From Chloroflexota bacterium (GTDB lineage Bacteria; Chloroflexota; Anaerolineae; Aggregatilineales; Phototrophicaceae), in NCBI GenBank assembly GCA_013388745.1, contig JACAER010000019.1, forward strand, positions 18,835-82,834: a stretch of DNA of 64,000 nt, given 5' to 3'. The notes below the pieces were generated by a model. That model was not told the DNA's origin, ran no database searches, and was given only the letters and a program-made list of their open reading frames with translations. The first letter of the stretch is position 1; each line of letters opens with the position of its first letter. Made by a program: the position numbers and the translations under genes. Positions 19,895 to 29,417 of this stretch are shown here, piece by piece.

Positions 19895-21445
19895 ATGTCC
19901 CAAACTGCAACGCTTCCCTCCGGCCACCGACAAATTCAGCAGGCCGCACTGCGCCAGATCGTCAAGCGTTTTCCGGGCGTGCTGGCCAACGATCGCGTCA
20001 ACTTTGACGTGAAAGCCGGCGAGATTCACGCCCTCTTGGGCGAAAACGGCGCCGGCAAAAGCACGCTGATGAAAGTGCTGTACGGCCTGTACCAGCCAGA
20101 TGACGGGCAAATTTTGCTCGACGGCCAGCCGATGACCTTCCGTTCGCCGACAGCGGCGCTGGCCAGCGGCATCGGCATGATTCATCAGCATTTTATGCTG
20201 GTGCAAACGCTGACCGTAGCCGAAAACGTCGCGCTGGGCATCCACAGGGGCGGCGCAGTGATCAATCTGGAAGGCGTGCGCGCGCGAGTGCACGAACTTT
20301 CGCTGACCTATGGGCTGAAGGTGGACCCCGACGCTTATATCTGGCAGCTTTCGGTCGGTGAACAGCAGCGTGTGGAGATTGTCAAAGCCCTGTATCACGG
20401 CGGGGCGCTGCTGATTCTGGACGAGCCAACCGCCGTGCTGACACCGCAGGAAGTGCGCGAATTGTTCGTGACGCTCAAACAGATGCGCGAACAGGGGCAC
20501 GCGCTGATTTTTATCTCGCACAAGCTGCACGAGGTGCAGGAACTGTGTGACCGCATCACGGTGATGCGCGATGGCCGCGTGATCGACACGATCGCCAACG
20601 AAGGCGTAGACCGCCGCAAACTGGCGCGCATGATGGTCGGGCGCGATGTGACCTTCGTGCCAGAGCATCCGGGGGTGACGCTCGGTGAAACGCGGCTGGC
20701 GATCCAGCATTTGACAGTGCGCAACGATCAAGGGCTGGCGGCGCTGCGCGATGTCTCGCTGGAAGTGCGCAGCGGCGAAATTGTCGGCATCGCCGGGGTT
20801 TCGGGCAACGGCCAGCGCGAACTGGCGGAGGCGATTTCGGGACTGCGGGCGGCGGCCAGCGGCGAGATTTTGTTAAGTGGCAAGCCGATGCTGCGCGCGT
20901 CGGTCAGCGAACGGCTGCGCGCCGGGCTGGCGTTCGTGCCGGAAGAACGCATGAAACACGGCATTATCGGCGCCTTCAGTGTGGCGGAAAACGCGATTCT
21001 GCAAAATCACGGCGTGCCCCCCTTCGCGCGCGGTATGTTTTTGAACTTCGGCGATATTGGCCGCCATGCGCGCGGGCTGATTGAGCGCTTCAACATCAAA
21101 GCGCCGTCCACGCAAACCCCCGCTAAAAATCTGTCCGGCGGCAACATCCAGAAGCTGATTCTGGCGCGCGAACTGTCGCGGCAGCCGGTAGTGCTGATCG
21201 CGGCGCAGCCTACGCGCGGCGTAGACATCAGCGCGACGGAATATATTCACAGCGTGTTGATGGCGCAGCGCAGCGCCGGTGTGGCGATTCTGCTGATCTC
21301 AGAAGACCTGGATGAAATTCTGGCGCTGTCGGATCGTGTGGCGGTGCTGTACGAAGGCCAGATCGTGGGCATGTTAGCGCGCGCGGCATTCGACGTGGAA
21401 ACCATCGGCCTGATGATGGCCGGCGCGCATCATCAGCGCGATTAG
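19895..21445 (+). CDS. ABC transporter ATPase with two nucleotide-binding domains
   Basis: The product is a 516-residue ATPase of the YufO/NupO or sugar-importer class, with two fused ABC modules. The first has Walker [10 protein letters not shown], signature SVGEQQR and Walker [12 protein letters not shown]. The second has the degenerate P-loop GVSGNGQRE, signature LSGGNIQK and a Walker B reading [13 protein letters not shown], where the usual D-E pair is lost, as is common in this class. It powers uptake through the two upstream permeases. The ATG at 19895 gives the N-terminus. The gene is separated from the binding protein by 163 bases containing a hairpin repeat, so its dose may be set separately. 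Confidence 0.95.
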   Translation: MSQTATLPSGHRQIQQAALRQIVKRFPGVLANDRVNFDVKAGEIHALLGENGAGKSTLMKVLYGLYQPDDGQILLDGQPMTFRSPTAALASGIGMIHQHFMLVQTLTVAENVALGIHRGGAVINLEGVRARVHELSLTYGLKVDPDAYIWQLSVGEQQRVEIVKALYHGGALLILDEPTAVLTPQEVRELFVTLKQMREQGHALIFISHKLHEVQELCDRITVMRDGRVIDTIANEGVDRRKLARMMVGRDVTFVPEHPGVTLGETRLAIQHLTVRNDQGLAALRDVSLEVRSGEIVGIAGVSGNGQRELAEAISGLRAAASGEILLSGKPMLRASVSERLRAGLAFVPEERMKHGIIGAFSVAENAILQNHGVPPFARGMFLNFGDIGRHARGLIERFNIKAPSTQTPAKNLSGGNIQKLILARELSRQPVVLIAAQPTRGVDISATEYIHSVLMAQRSAGVAILLISEDLDEILALSDRVAVLYEGQIVGMLARAAFDVETIGLMMAGAHHQRD

Positions 21446-21494
21446 GCCAGGCTGACAGTTATGCCAGCGCCTCTGTGGATTCAATAAAGCATCA

Positions 21495-21875
21495 ATGGAC
21501 TTCGGGCATATTCACCATGTCGCGCTAATCTGTTCGGATTATGGCGTGTCGAAGCGTTTTTACACGGAGCTTCTGGGATTCGCGGTGATCGCCGAAACGT
21601 ATCGCGCCGAACGGCAGTCGTATAAGCTGGATTTGCGGCGCGGCGACTGCCAGCTTGAATTGTTTTCGTTCCCCAACCCGCCGCCGCGTGTGTCGCCGGA
21701 AGCCTGCGGGCTGCGCCATCTGGCGTTTGTCGTGGACGACGTAGAAGCCAGTGCGCGCGCGCTGCAAGCCAAAGGCGTGGAGGTGGAGACGATCCGCGTG
21801 GACGAACTCACGGGCAAACGCTTCACCTTTTTCAAAGACCCCGACGGCCTGCCGCTGGAGCTTTACGAGCGGTAG
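21495..21875 (+). CDS. VOC-family (YaeR/glyoxalase-like) protein
   Basis: This 126-residue protein is made of two vicinal-oxygen-chelate repeats. Metal-ligand positions are seen in HIHHVALICSD (His near residue 6), CQLELFSFP (Glu about 56), GLRHLAFVVDD (His about 76) and LPLELYER (Glu about 124). The pattern is closest to the YaeR/SMU1112c subgroup rather than true glyoxalase I. It likely binds a divalent metal and a small thiol or carbonyl substrate, which is unknown. Its last 13 bases overlap the convergent YwiC-like gene. Confidence 0.9.
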   Translation: MDFGHIHHVALICSDYGVSKRFYTELLGFAVIAETYRAERQSYKLDLRRGDCQLELFSFPNPPPRVSPEACGLRHLAFVVDDVEASARALQAKGVEVETIRVDELTGKRFTFFKDPDGLPLELYER

Positions 21876-22660
21876 CCCCAGGCCGCCAGCAGCACAGTCA
21901 GCAGCCCAAACGCCAATTCCTGAAAGCCGATAACTTGCGCCCGCGCCGGGCGACGGTAGGGCGAAAGGCCATAGAGCACCCGCAGCAGCAGGATCCCCGC
22001 TGCCAACGCCGCCAGCCACGGCAGCGCGCCCGCCGCGGCCAGCACGCCCAACAGCAGCAGTGCGACAGTGTGCGCCGCCAGCGCCAAAGACACAGCGGCG
22101 GGTTTGCCGCGTTCCAGACGCAGCCGCGCGCGCACATACAGAATCGATGTGACCGCACGCTGCGCGATCACCAGCCACAGGAAGAACGCCTGCTGCGGTG
22201 TCCATGCGGCTATCAGAACGACAGCGGGAGCTAAGACGCTCAGCGCCAACGCGCCGCTGATTTCCGCCGCGGTTTCGCGCCCGCGCTGCCCGGCTTCGAG
22301 CGACAATTGCAGCGCGGCGCAGGGCACGGCCAGGGCCAGCGGCAGCAGAAAGCCCAGATCGCCGCCCGCCGCTGTCAGCGTCAGAGCAAACGCCAGCAGC
22401 GCCAGCAGCCCGTACAGCACAGTGAAACGCAGCGCCCACTGCGTGCGTTGATAATTTTTGCCCTTCAGCCGATCTTTAACCAGCGTGCGCAAGGGCTGAT
22501 GGATCAGAAAAATCGCCAGCGCTGACAGGCTCAGCCAGAAGGCGGCCCACGATGGCGCGACCAGCAGCCCCAGCAGCAGCGGCTCGAACAAAAATGCCCA
22601 ACCGCCGTGTTCCGCCGGCAGGGCAACGGTTTTCAGGCGAAACGCGCTGTCCGTCTTCAA
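21863..22660 (-). CDS. YwiC-like membrane protein
   Basis: The 265-residue integral membrane protein has about eight helices. The N-terminal signature LPAEHGGWAFLFEPLLLGLLV and the loop HQPLRTLVKDRLKG match the YwiC-like family, related at distance to UbiA-type transferases and first noted next to nitrate-reductase genes in Bacillus. It is the last gene of a four-gene minus-strand unit with gaps of 1 to 8 bases. The biochemical role is not known. The end overlaps the VOC gene convergently. Confidence 0.87.
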   Translation of the reverse strand: MKTDSAFRLKTVALPAEHGGWAFLFEPLLLGLLVAPSWAAFWLSLSALAIFLIHQPLRTLVKDRLKGKNYQRTQWALRFTVLYGLLALLAFALTLTAAGGDLGFLLPLALAVPCAALQLSLEAGQRGRETAAEISGALALSVLAPAVVLIAAWTPQQAFFLWLVIAQRAVTSILYVRARLRLERGKPAAVSLALAAHTVALLLLGVLAAAGALPWLAALAAGILLLRVLYGLSPYRRPARAQVIGFQELAFGLLTVLLAAWGYRS

Positions 22661-22668
22661 AAAATCCC

Positions 22669-22986
22669 CTACTTCAGCAGCAGCAGCAGCATGATGAGTT
22701 CGCTTTTGGCGCTAACACTGTGGCGCAGGCGCGGCGGCATATGCACCCACGCGCCGGCCTGCGCGTCGAAGGAATCGGTATCGAGCGTGAGCGCCGCTTC
22801 CCCGCGCACGATATGGATGATGGCCGGCTGCGCGGCGGTGTGCTCGGAAAGCGCCTGTCCGGGCGCGAAACCGAACAGCACCGCTTTGATCTGCTCGTCC
22901 TGATAAATCGTGCGGCTAACAATGCTGTCTGCCGGGAGGTGGTCAATGAGCGTATTCAGATCTTCGAACCAGTGGTAGGCATTCAT
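22669..22986 (-). CDS. Small cupin-domain protein
   Basis: The product has 105 residues and one cupin barrel. Motif 1 is seen as PGQALSEHTAAQPAIIHIVRGEA, with a His and a Glu-like ligand pattern partly kept. Motif 2 is AGAWVHMPPRLRHSVSA with a His. The C-terminus LIMLLLLLK is hydrophobic. Start ATG 22986 is preferred because the preceding gene ends at 22991, leaving four bases. Such cupins often sit next to heme-copper or denitrification proteins, and here two heme-copper-like membrane genes precede it. The ligand is unknown. Confidence 0.88.
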   Translation of the reverse strand: MNAYHWFEDLNTLIDHLPADSIVSRTIYQDEQIKAVLFGFAPGQALSEHTAAQPAIIHIVRGEAALTLDTDSFDAQAGAWVHMPPRLRHSVSAKSELIMLLLLLK

Positions 22987-22990
22987 TTTT

Positions 22991-23395
22991 TCAGACCCCA
23001 AAAGCTTTGACACGCGGCCACAACTGCACGGCGAACGCCGCGACGGCCAGCCCTTCCACCAGCCGTCCCGCCAACGTCAGCGCTTCGCTGGCAAAAAATT
23101 CGCCGCCGATCACCAGCAGCACGCCCGCGTTGAGCAGTATATAGCCCGCCCATGCCAGGTGCACATAGCCATATTTCGGCCTCTGCGGGTGGCGCGGCAG
23201 AATCCAGAAGGCGACCCCCAGCGCCAGTTGAAACGTCCAGCCGAGCATGATGGCTTCGATATGCGGGAACAACAGCCGCCAGATTTCCGGCGACAGCGGC
23301 AGACCTTTGTTCGCCAGCAGCAGCGCGCCCAAGCTGAAGCCGGCCCCCAGATACAGCAGCGCCGTGCGCACCATCCAGACGGTTAAACGCGGCAT
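22991..23395 (-). CDS. Small heme-copper/NnrS-like membrane protein B
   Basis: This 134-residue protein has four predicted helices. The pattern FPHIEAIMLGWTFQLALGVAFWILPRH, a His followed by G-W and then F-W-x-x-P, recalls the helix pair found in heme-copper oxidase subunit I and NnrS-like proteins. It is a paralogue of the gene immediately upstream, sharing topology and the MPRL start. The upstream stop and this start are essentially adjacent (stop codon at 23397-23399, start at 23393-23395). It may bind heme or copper, but only one conserved His is obvious, so this is an inference. Confidence 0.82.
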   Translation of the reverse strand: MPRLTVWMVRTALLYLGAGFSLGALLLANKGLPLSPEIWRLLFPHIEAIMLGWTFQLALGVAFWILPRHPQRPKYGYVHLAWAGYILLNAGVLLVIGGEFFASEALTLAGRLVEGLAVAAFAVQLWPRVKAFGV

Positions 23396-23396
23396 A

Positions 23397-23816
23397 TCAG
23401 CGTTCCTTGACGCGCGTCCAGGTATTGATAATGAAGCCCATGCCCGCCAGCCATTGCAGCAGCGCCGAAAGCAGCAGCAGCCCGCCCAGATTCAATGCTG
23501 GCAGGGTCATCAGCAGCGGTTCGACTACCAGGCGCAGCAGTAGGCCAGCATTCAGCGCGATAAACACCGCCCACGCCAGTTTTTCGCTGCCGCGCGGCAT
23601 TTCCTTGCTGTGTTTGGGGAACATCCAGTAGGCCACGCCCATAATCAACTGTGTGACCCAGCCAACCATCAGCAAATGATAGTAAACCGGGGTGAATGCG
23701 TAAATCTCTGGCGGCAGCCGCAGCGCCGAACGCCCTAAAATCAGCGTGCCGAGCATGGCGGCCAGCACAAAATACAACAGCCCGGCTTTGATAAAATAAC
23801 GCGACAAACGTGGCAT
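23397..23816 (-). CDS. Small heme-copper/NnrS-like membrane protein A
   Basis: The 139-residue protein has four predicted helices and is the first gene of the four-gene unit. It shows PVYYHLLMVGWVTQLIMGVAYWMFPKHSK, a His-x(5)-G-W and Y-W-x-x-P arrangement typical of a truncated heme-copper oxidase or NnrS-like unit. The companion gene downstream is a paralogue, so the two probably form a heterodimer. A full-size oxidase subunit has twelve helices, making these four-helix forms much shorter. Electron transfer or nitrogen-oxide response is a guess from family resemblance. Confidence 0.82.
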   Translation of the reverse strand: MPRLSRYFIKAGLLYFVLAAMLGTLILGRSALRLPPEIYAFTPVYYHLLMVGWVTQLIMGVAYWMFPKHSKEMPRGSEKLAWAVFIALNAGLLLRLVVEPLLMTLPALNLGGLLLLSALLQWLAGMGFIINTWTRVKER

Positions 23817-23984
23817 AGCTTCTCCGCAGCGCCAGTTGTTTCGCCCCGTATTTTACCACAGAGCGGCCCCTGCCCGGCCTGCGCTTTCCCGCGCGCTATC
23901 GCTTAAAACCGACGGCTGGAACGGCGACCCACTGAAGGGGGCGGGAACCGTCAACACGGGTTGTATGGTTCAGCGCTATCGTCA

Positions 23985-24821
23985 CTAGTATTTGCGCACC
24001 AGACTCTTGTAGACCACCGGCTGGCGCGTCTGGATGAACTGAAATTCCTCGCGGTACTTGCGCACCTGGTCGAGATCCACGCGCGCGACAGCGAAGCCTT
24101 CCAGCGGCGCACCCGTGTCGGGGTCGGTTTCATCGGCCAGCGAGGCGTAAATCTGCCCGCGCGGGCCGACAACCATGCTTTCGCCGCCGAAACTGAGCGT
24201 CACGTCTTCGCCGACACGGTTGGCCGCCGCGACAAACACCGAATTTTCGTAGGCACGCGCGCGGGCATATGTCTTCCACTCGTCGATATGCGCCGCTTCC
24301 CAGTTGGCGACTACGCACAAAATCTCCGCGCCGTCCAGCGCCAGGCTGCGCGCCACTTCGGGATACGCCAGATCGTAGCCAATCATCAGTCCCAGGTTGC
24401 CGACTTCGGTTTCGATGATCGGCAGCTTGAAGCCCTCGCGGAAGGCCATGCGTTCTTCGCCGCGCAGGTGGATTTTGTTATAGACATCCAGCAGTTCGCC
24501 TTCTGGCCCCACCAGCACGGCTGAGTTATAGAGCACGCTTTCAACGCGCTCCTTGGTCACCATGCCGAAAGCGATATATACACCGTATTCGTTGGCGCGC
24601 TGCGCCAGCAGGTTGATCGTCGGGCCGGGCACGCGCTGGGCGATTTCGGTGAAGCGCACACCCAATTCGTAGCCGCTGGTGATCAGTTCGGGGAAGACGA
24701 TGAGATCGACTTTTTGCTGCGAGGCGATCTTAGAGATCATCTCAGTCATCTTGACCAGATTTTCTTCCGGCTCGCCCATTTTGGGTTTCATCTGCACAAT
24801 CGCGATGGTCACTTCACGCAT
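23985..24821 (-). CDS. Carbon-nitrogen hydrolase (nitrilase superfamily)
   Basis: This 278-residue cytosolic amidohydrolase has the Glu-Lys-Cys triad: Glu in DLIVFPELITSGYE (about residue 45), Lys in YNKIHLRGEE (about 118) and Cys in GAEILCVVANWE (about 152). The family cuts amides or nitriles, for example carbamoyl-putrescine, omega-amides or N-carbamyl amino acids. The substrate cannot be assigned. Start ATG 24821 has AAGGAC seven bases upstream, and an in-frame codon at 24845 is less likely. The gene stands alone on the minus strand, 60 bases downstream of the pseudouridine synthase gene. Confidence 0.93.
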   Translation of the reverse strand: MREVTIAIVQMKPKMGEPEENLVKMTEMISKIASQQKVDLIVFPELITSGYELGVRFTEIAQRVPGPTINLLAQRANEYGVYIAFGMVTKERVESVLYNSAVLVGPEGELLDVYNKIHLRGEERMAFREGFKLPIIETEVGNLGLMIGYDLAYPEVARSLALDGAEILCVVANWEAAHIDEWKTYARARAYENSVFVAAANRVGEDVTLSFGGESMVVGPRGQIYASLADETDPDTGAPLEGFAVARVDLDQVRKYREEFQFIQTRQPVVYKSLVRKY

Positions 24822-24885
24822 GAACTTGTCCTTAGTTACCGTCAAAGCAATATGGCCTGCATTGTACTACAAAGCGCGGCGCTTT

Positions 24886-25806
24886 TTAGCCCTTGAGCGC
24901 GCGCAGCAGCGTTTGCAATTCCGGCGGCAGCGGCGATTCAAACGTCAGCCGCTGGCCGCTGGTTGGCTGGTCGAAAGCCAGGCGCGCGGCGTGCAAAAAA
25001 TGGCGTCCCAGAGTGAGTCGCGGTTTGCGCAGGCCGTAGACGCGATCGCCGACAATCGGGCAGCCGATAAACGCCAGATGCACGCGGATCTGGTGCGTGC
25101 GCCCGGTGAGCAGTGTGACTTCCAGCAGCGCCTGGCCGCCAGGAAACGCGGCGTCGAGCACGCGGTATGCGCTCAGCGCGGGTTTGCCGCCGCGCACGAC
25201 AGCCATCCGTTTGCGCTGCGCCGGGTCGCGGCCAATGGGCGCGCTGATCTGGCCGGAAGGGGTTTTGGGCGGGCGTTCCACCAGTGCCAGATAGCTTTTT
25301 TCCACCTGCCGCTGCGCGAACTGCTGCGCCAGCGCCAACTGCGCAGGGGCGTTTTTGGCGATCACCAGCAGGCCGCTGGTGTCTTTGTCCAGGCGATGGA
25401 CGATACCGCGCCGCCGCGCATCGTAGGGCATCTGCGCGATCTGCGGCCAGCGCGCCAGCAGCGCGTTGACCAGCGTGCCGCGTTCGTTGCCGTCGCCAGG
25501 GTGTACTACCAGGCCGGCGGGCTTGTCGATCACCGCCAGATCATCATCTTCGTAGACAACCTTGAGCGCGATTTCTTCGGGCGCGACCGCCGAATCGGGC
25601 GCGGGCGGCGGCAGACTCACACGGATGTGTTCGCCGCCCTTTAACTTGAGCGACGGTTTGGCGGGCTTGCCGTTGACCGTGACTTTGCCTGCGTGGATCA
25701 ACACCTGAAGCTGCCCGCGCGAAAGACCGTCGGTGTTCATCACCAACGCCATGTCCAGTCGTTCGCCGGGCGTGTCGGCAGTGAAAACGATGTGCTGTTC
25801 TTCCAT
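24886..25806 (-). CDS. RluD-family pseudouridine synthase
   Basis: The product has 306 residues with an N-terminal S4 RNA-binding domain (GERLDMALVMNTDGLSRGQLQVLIHAGKVTVNG, about 13-45) and a catalytic domain. Motif II is GIVHRLDKDTSGLLVIAKN with the nucleophilic Asp (about 137), and motif III is LLTGRTHQIRVH. RluC/RluD enzymes isomerise uridines in 23S rRNA. The specific site cannot be told from sequence. Start ATG at 25804-25806. It looks intact, and a GC-rich hairpin repeat lies upstream. Confidence 0.94.
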   Translation of the reverse strand: MEEQHIVFTADTPGERLDMALVMNTDGLSRGQLQVLIHAGKVTVNGKPAKPSLKLKGGEHIRVSLPPPAPDSAVAPEEIALKVVYEDDDLAVIDKPAGLVVHPGDGNERGTLVNALLARWPQIAQMPYDARRRGIVHRLDKDTSGLLVIAKNAPAQLALAQQFAQRQVEKSYLALVERPPKTPSGQISAPIGRDPAQRKRMAVVRGGKPALSAYRVLDAAFPGGQALLEVTLLTGRTHQIRVHLAFIGCPIVGDRVYGLRKPRLTLGRHFLHAARLAFDQPTSGQRLTFESPLPPELQTLLRALKG

Positions 25807-25970
25807 TTATAAATAGCTCATTTGTGCTACGGTGAAACGCCTATGATAGCACAAAAGGCCGGGCGATGCAACGCGAAATGTGCAACGCGCAGAACAAGCG
25901 CACTAGCCACGATGCTTGTGATGCGCTTGCCCTGAAGTCAAAACATGAGGGGGCGGCTGCCCCCCTCTAT

Positions 25971-25994
25971 CCCCTCCCCGATTTCAGGGAGGGG
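25971..25994 (+). repeat. GC-rich hairpin repeat, second copy
   Basis: Arms CCCCTCCC (25971-25978) and GGGAGGGG (25987-25994) enclose an 8-base loop, preceded by GGGGGCGGCTGCCCCCC, a further palindromic tract. It lies between the pseudouridine synthase and the aminotransferase genes, both on the minus strand. It resembles the element at 19770-19795 in composition and layout. The 210-base gap holding it shows no open frame I would accept. Confidence 0.55.
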
Positions 25995-26017
25995 AAGTCA
26001 AAGCGCGGTGCGTGGGA

Positions 26018-27214
26018 TTATTCGGCCAGCGCCAACGCCGGCAGGGGTTCGGCGATCGTATGACGGGCCATGAAGCGCGCCAGGCGTTCGAGCGCTTTTT
26101 CGATGTTGGCTTCGCTGTTAGTGTAGCTGGCGCGGATAAAACCGGCGCCGCTGCGGCCAAAGGCGCTGCCGGGGATGACAGCCACGCGCTCTTCCATGAG
26201 CAGCGCTTCGCAAAAGTCGCTGTCGCTCATGCCGCTGGCGGCGATGCTGGGGAAGGCGTAAAACGCGCCGCGCGGCTCGAAGCACGTCAGGCCGAGCGCG
26301 TTGAAGCCAGCAACGATCAGGCGGCGGCGGCGGTCGTACTGCGCGCGCATTGCCTGCACATCGTCTTCGCCGTGATCGAGCGCCTGCACGGCAGCCACCT
26401 GTCCGGTAGTCGGCGCGGACATGATGAGGTACTGGTGCAGCTTGCGCATGGCAGCCATGATTTCGGGCGCAGCGCAGGCATAACCGATGCGCCAGCCGGT
26501 CATGGCGAAACTTTTACTCATACCACTGAGCAGGATCGTGCGTTGGTACATGCCGGGCAGCGCGGCGAAGCAGATGTGCTCCGCGCCGTATACCAGCCGC
26601 TCGTAAATTTCGTCGGAGATAACGATCAGGTCGTGCTTTTCGGCCACGGCGGCGATTTCCAGCAAGCGCTGGCGTGACAGGACAGCGCCAGTGGGGTTGT
26701 TCGGGTAGCTGATGAGGATGGCTTTGGTGCGCGGCGTGATGCGCGCTTCGAGTTCAGCGCCCGTGACCTGAAAAGCGTTTTCGACGCGCGTATCAACGGC
26801 CACAGAGACCCCGCCCGCCATTTCGACAGCGGCGGCATTGGCGACAAAGCAGGGTTCGACGACCAGCACTTCGTCACCGGGATCGAGGATGGCTTTGAGC
26901 GCCAGGAACAGCGCTTCGCTGACACCGACAGTGACAAGAATCTGGTCTTCGGGCTGGTAGGCGACGCCGTAAAGGCGCGCAATGTAGTCGGCGATAGAGC
27001 GGCGCAGTTCGGGCGTGCCGGAGTTGTTGGTGTACCCGGTCTGGCCGCGATACAGGCTTTGCACGCCGGCTTCGATGATATGGCGCGGCGTGGCGAAGCT
27101 CGGTTCACCGATGCCCAGTGTCACCACATCGTCCATGGTGGCGGCGATGTCGAAGTAGCGGCGGATGCCGGAGGGGCGCAGATTGCTGACACTTTTAGAT
27201 ACGAAGTTGCGCAT
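26018..27214 (-). CDS. Class I/II PLP-dependent aminotransferase
   Basis: This is a 398-residue fold-type I aminotransferase. Seen features are LGIGEPSFATPRHI near the N-terminus, GYTNNSGTPELRRSIADY, ISYPNNPTGAVLS (the NPTG substrate segment), VISDEIYERLVYG (the Asp that pairs with the pyridine nitrogen and the Tyr) and LLSGMSKSFAMTGWRIGY with the Schiff-base Lys. The length fits aspartate or aromatic aminotransferases (PatA-like). The reading frame extends far upstream, but homology begins at MRNFVSKSV, so ATG 27214 is chosen. Substrate is not resolved. Confidence 0.94.
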   Translation of the reverse strand: MRNFVSKSVSNLRPSGIRRYFDIAATMDDVVTLGIGEPSFATPRHIIEAGVQSLYRGQTGYTNNSGTPELRRSIADYIARLYGVAYQPEDQILVTVGVSEALFLALKAILDPGDEVLVVEPCFVANAAAVEMAGGVSVAVDTRVENAFQVTGAELEARITPRTKAILISYPNNPTGAVLSRQRLLEIAAVAEKHDLIVISDEIYERLVYGAEHICFAALPGMYQRTILLSGMSKSFAMTGWRIGYACAAPEIMAAMRKLHQYLIMSAPTTGQVAAVQALDHGEDDVQAMRAQYDRRRRLIVAGFNALGLTCFEPRGAFYAFPSIAASGMSDSDFCEALLMEERVAVIPGSAFGRSGAGFIRASYTNSEANIEKALERLARFMARHTIAEPLPALALAE

Positions 27215-27356
27215 GAGAGTATCCCGCAGTAAAAAAGGGTGTGAAACCGGAAAATAGACAACAGCGCTATTTATAGCACGGACGCGGCGTGCGATCATCG
27301 GCTGTGGGTTATCAAATTGCCCAGAAAGCTTCAGACAATGTGTACGAAAAGGGCGG

Positions 27357-29417
27357 TTGGAGCAGTTAGCTGAGCAAAGGGCAGAAGGCGCGGGCGGCGG
27401 CCAAATGATGGGCATCCTACAGGGCGAACGGCTGAAAACACTATTGGAGCGGGCGTGGGGCAGCAGCAGCGGCGCGCCACTGCCGCCGCGCGAGGACGAT
27501 GCGGCCTGGCCGGGCCGAGAACGGCTGCTGGTCGCGGTGAGCGCCAGCCCGCTCTCGGCGCGCCTGATCCGGGCGGCGCAGCGCATGGCAGAGGGGCTGA
27601 ACGCTGAATGGATGGCGGTGTGCGTGGAGACGCCGCAGTACGCGCGGCTTTCGGAAAGCGCACGCGCGCGGCTGACACAAAATCTAAATCTGGCGGAGCA
27701 GTTGGGCGGCAAGACGGTGATTTTGAGCGCGGCCAACGCCAGCGGCGAGATACTGGCGTATGCGCGCGCGCAGCAGGTGAGCAAAATCATTGTCGGCAAG
27801 CCGATACACCCGCGCTGGCGCGACCTGTTTTTCGGCTCGTTTGTCGATGAGCTGGTGCGGCACAGCGGCGACATCGACATCTACATTATTCACGGCGAAG
27901 GCGAAACGTCGTTCGTGCCGGCGGCGCGCGCCCTGCAAAGCCCGTGGCAGGATTACGCGCTGGCGGCGGCGCTGATCGGTCTCTGTACGCTGCTGGCAGC
28001 CTTGATGCATACGCGCTTTTTGCCGGGCAGCATCAGCATGGTCTATCTGCTGGGGATTGTGTTGGCGGCGGCGCTGTATGGGCGCGGGCCGGCGCTGCTG
28101 GCGGCGCTGCTGGCGGTGGCGCTGTTCGATTATTTTTTCGTGCCGCCCTATCGCTCGTTCAACGTGACCAACAGCGAATACGCGCTGACCTCGCTAGTGA
28201 TGGTGATCGTCGGCTGGACAGTCAACACGCTGGCGCGGCGCATCCGTTACCAGGTGGAGGCCGCGCGGCAGCGCGAACGGCGCACTGCCGCACTGTACGA
28301 TATGACGCGCGAACTGGCCGCCACCCAGTCCAGCGCGACTCTGGCGCGAATCGCCGCGCGGCATATCGGGGCGCTGTTCGAAGCGCAGGTGGCGCTGCTG
28401 CTGCCAGACGACAACGGTTCGCTGTGTGCGGCGCATCAGCCTGTGCCGCCGATCGAAAACGACGTGGCGGCGTATGTGTATGCGCAGGGGCGGCCCGCGG
28501 GACAGCATACAGCCGCGCGGCAGGCAGCGCGGCTGACGTATCTGCCGCTGCGCACGGCGGCGGGCGCGACAGTGGGGGTGCTGGGGGTACTGCCCGCGCA
28601 GCCGCAGCGTTTCGCCTCGCCGGAACAGATGCATCTGCTGGAAACGTTCACCGCGCAGATCACGCTGGCGCTGGAACGCGCACATCTGGCGGCAGAGGCC
28701 GAAAGCACGCGCGTACAGATCGAAAGCGAGCGGCTGCGCAGCACGCTGTTGAGTTCGATTTCGCACGATTTGCGCACGCCGCTGGCCTCGATGACTGGCG
28801 CGGCCAGCACGCTGCTGCAAGAGCAGATCGACGCGGCGGCACGGCGCGAACTGGCGACGATCGTCTATGAAGAAGCCAACCGCTTGAACCGCCTGGTGGC
28901 TAATCTGCTGGATATGACGCGCTTGGAAAGCGGGGTGCGGCTGCACAAGGAATGGTATCCGCTGGAGGAAATTGTCGGCGCGACCATCAACCGCCTGGAA
29001 CCTCAGTTGCAGAACCGCCCGCTGACGACGGCGCTGGCCGACGATCTGCCGCCGGTGCGCGTGGACAGCCTGTTGATCGAACAAGTACTGGTGAACCTGC
29101 TGGAAAACGCGGCCAAATATACGCCAGCGGGCACGCCAATCAGACTTTCGGCCTGGGCGGCGGAGGAAGTGACGGTGGAGGTGGCGGATCAGGGGCCGGG
29201 GCTGCCGCCGGGCACGGAAGAAAAAATCTTCGATAAGTTTTTCCGCGCGCTGCCGACCGCGGCGGGTGGCATCGGCTTGGGTTTAACCATCTGCCGCGCT
29301 ATTATCGAAGCGCACGGCGGACGCATCTGGGCGCTGAACCGTGCCGAAGGCGGGGCGGCCTTTCGCTTTACGCTGCCCTACGAACCCCCACCGGAGATAC
29401 AGGTCGAAGATGTCTGA
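27357..29417 (+). CDS. KdpD-like sensor kinase without the KdpD N-domain
   Basis: The product is a 686-residue membrane kinase. It has a universal-stress-like domain (about 55-175, LLVAVSASPLSARLIRAAQ through KIIVGKPIHPRWRDLFFGSFVDELVR), a DUF4118 region of four helices (about 200-300), a GAF domain (about 325-460), HisKA with SSISHDLRTPLASM and a C-terminal HATPase (NLLENAAKYTP, DQGPGLPPG, GLGLTICRAIIEAHGG). Classical KdpD carries about 210 further N-terminal residues with a Walker A, and these are absent. Start may be TTG 27357 or ATG 27405. It overlaps the response regulator by 8 bases. No kdpFABC is nearby, so the regulated genes lie elsewhere or differ. Confidence 0.9.
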   Translation: MEQLAEQRAEGAGGGQMMGILQGERLKTLLERAWGSSSGAPLPPREDDAAWPGRERLLVAVSASPLSARLIRAAQRMAEGLNAEWMAVCVETPQYARLSESARARLTQNLNLAEQLGGKTVILSAANASGEILAYARAQQVSKIIVGKPIHPRWRDLFFGSFVDELVRHSGDIDIYIIHGEGETSFVPAARALQSPWQDYALAAALIGLCTLLAALMHTRFLPGSISMVYLLGIVLAAALYGRGPALLAALLAVALFDYFFVPPYRSFNVTNSEYALTSLVMVIVGWTVNTLARRIRYQVEAARQRERRTAALYDMTRELAATQSSATLARIAARHIGALFEAQVALLLPDDNGSLCAAHQPVPPIENDVAAYVYAQGRPAGQHTAARQAARLTYLPLRTAAGATVGVLGVLPAQPQRFASPEQMHLLETFTAQITLALERAHLAAEAESTRVQIESERLRSTLLSSISHDLRTPLASMTGAASTLLQEQIDAAARRELATIVYEEANRLNRLVANLLDMTRLESGVRLHKEWYPLEEIVGATINRLEPQLQNRPLTTALADDLPPVRVDSLLIEQVLVNLLENAAKYTPAGTPIRLSAWAAEEVTVEVADQGPGLPPGTEEKIFDKFFRALPTAAGGIGLGLTICRAIIEAHGGRIWALNRAEGGAAFRFTLPYEPPPEIQVEDV

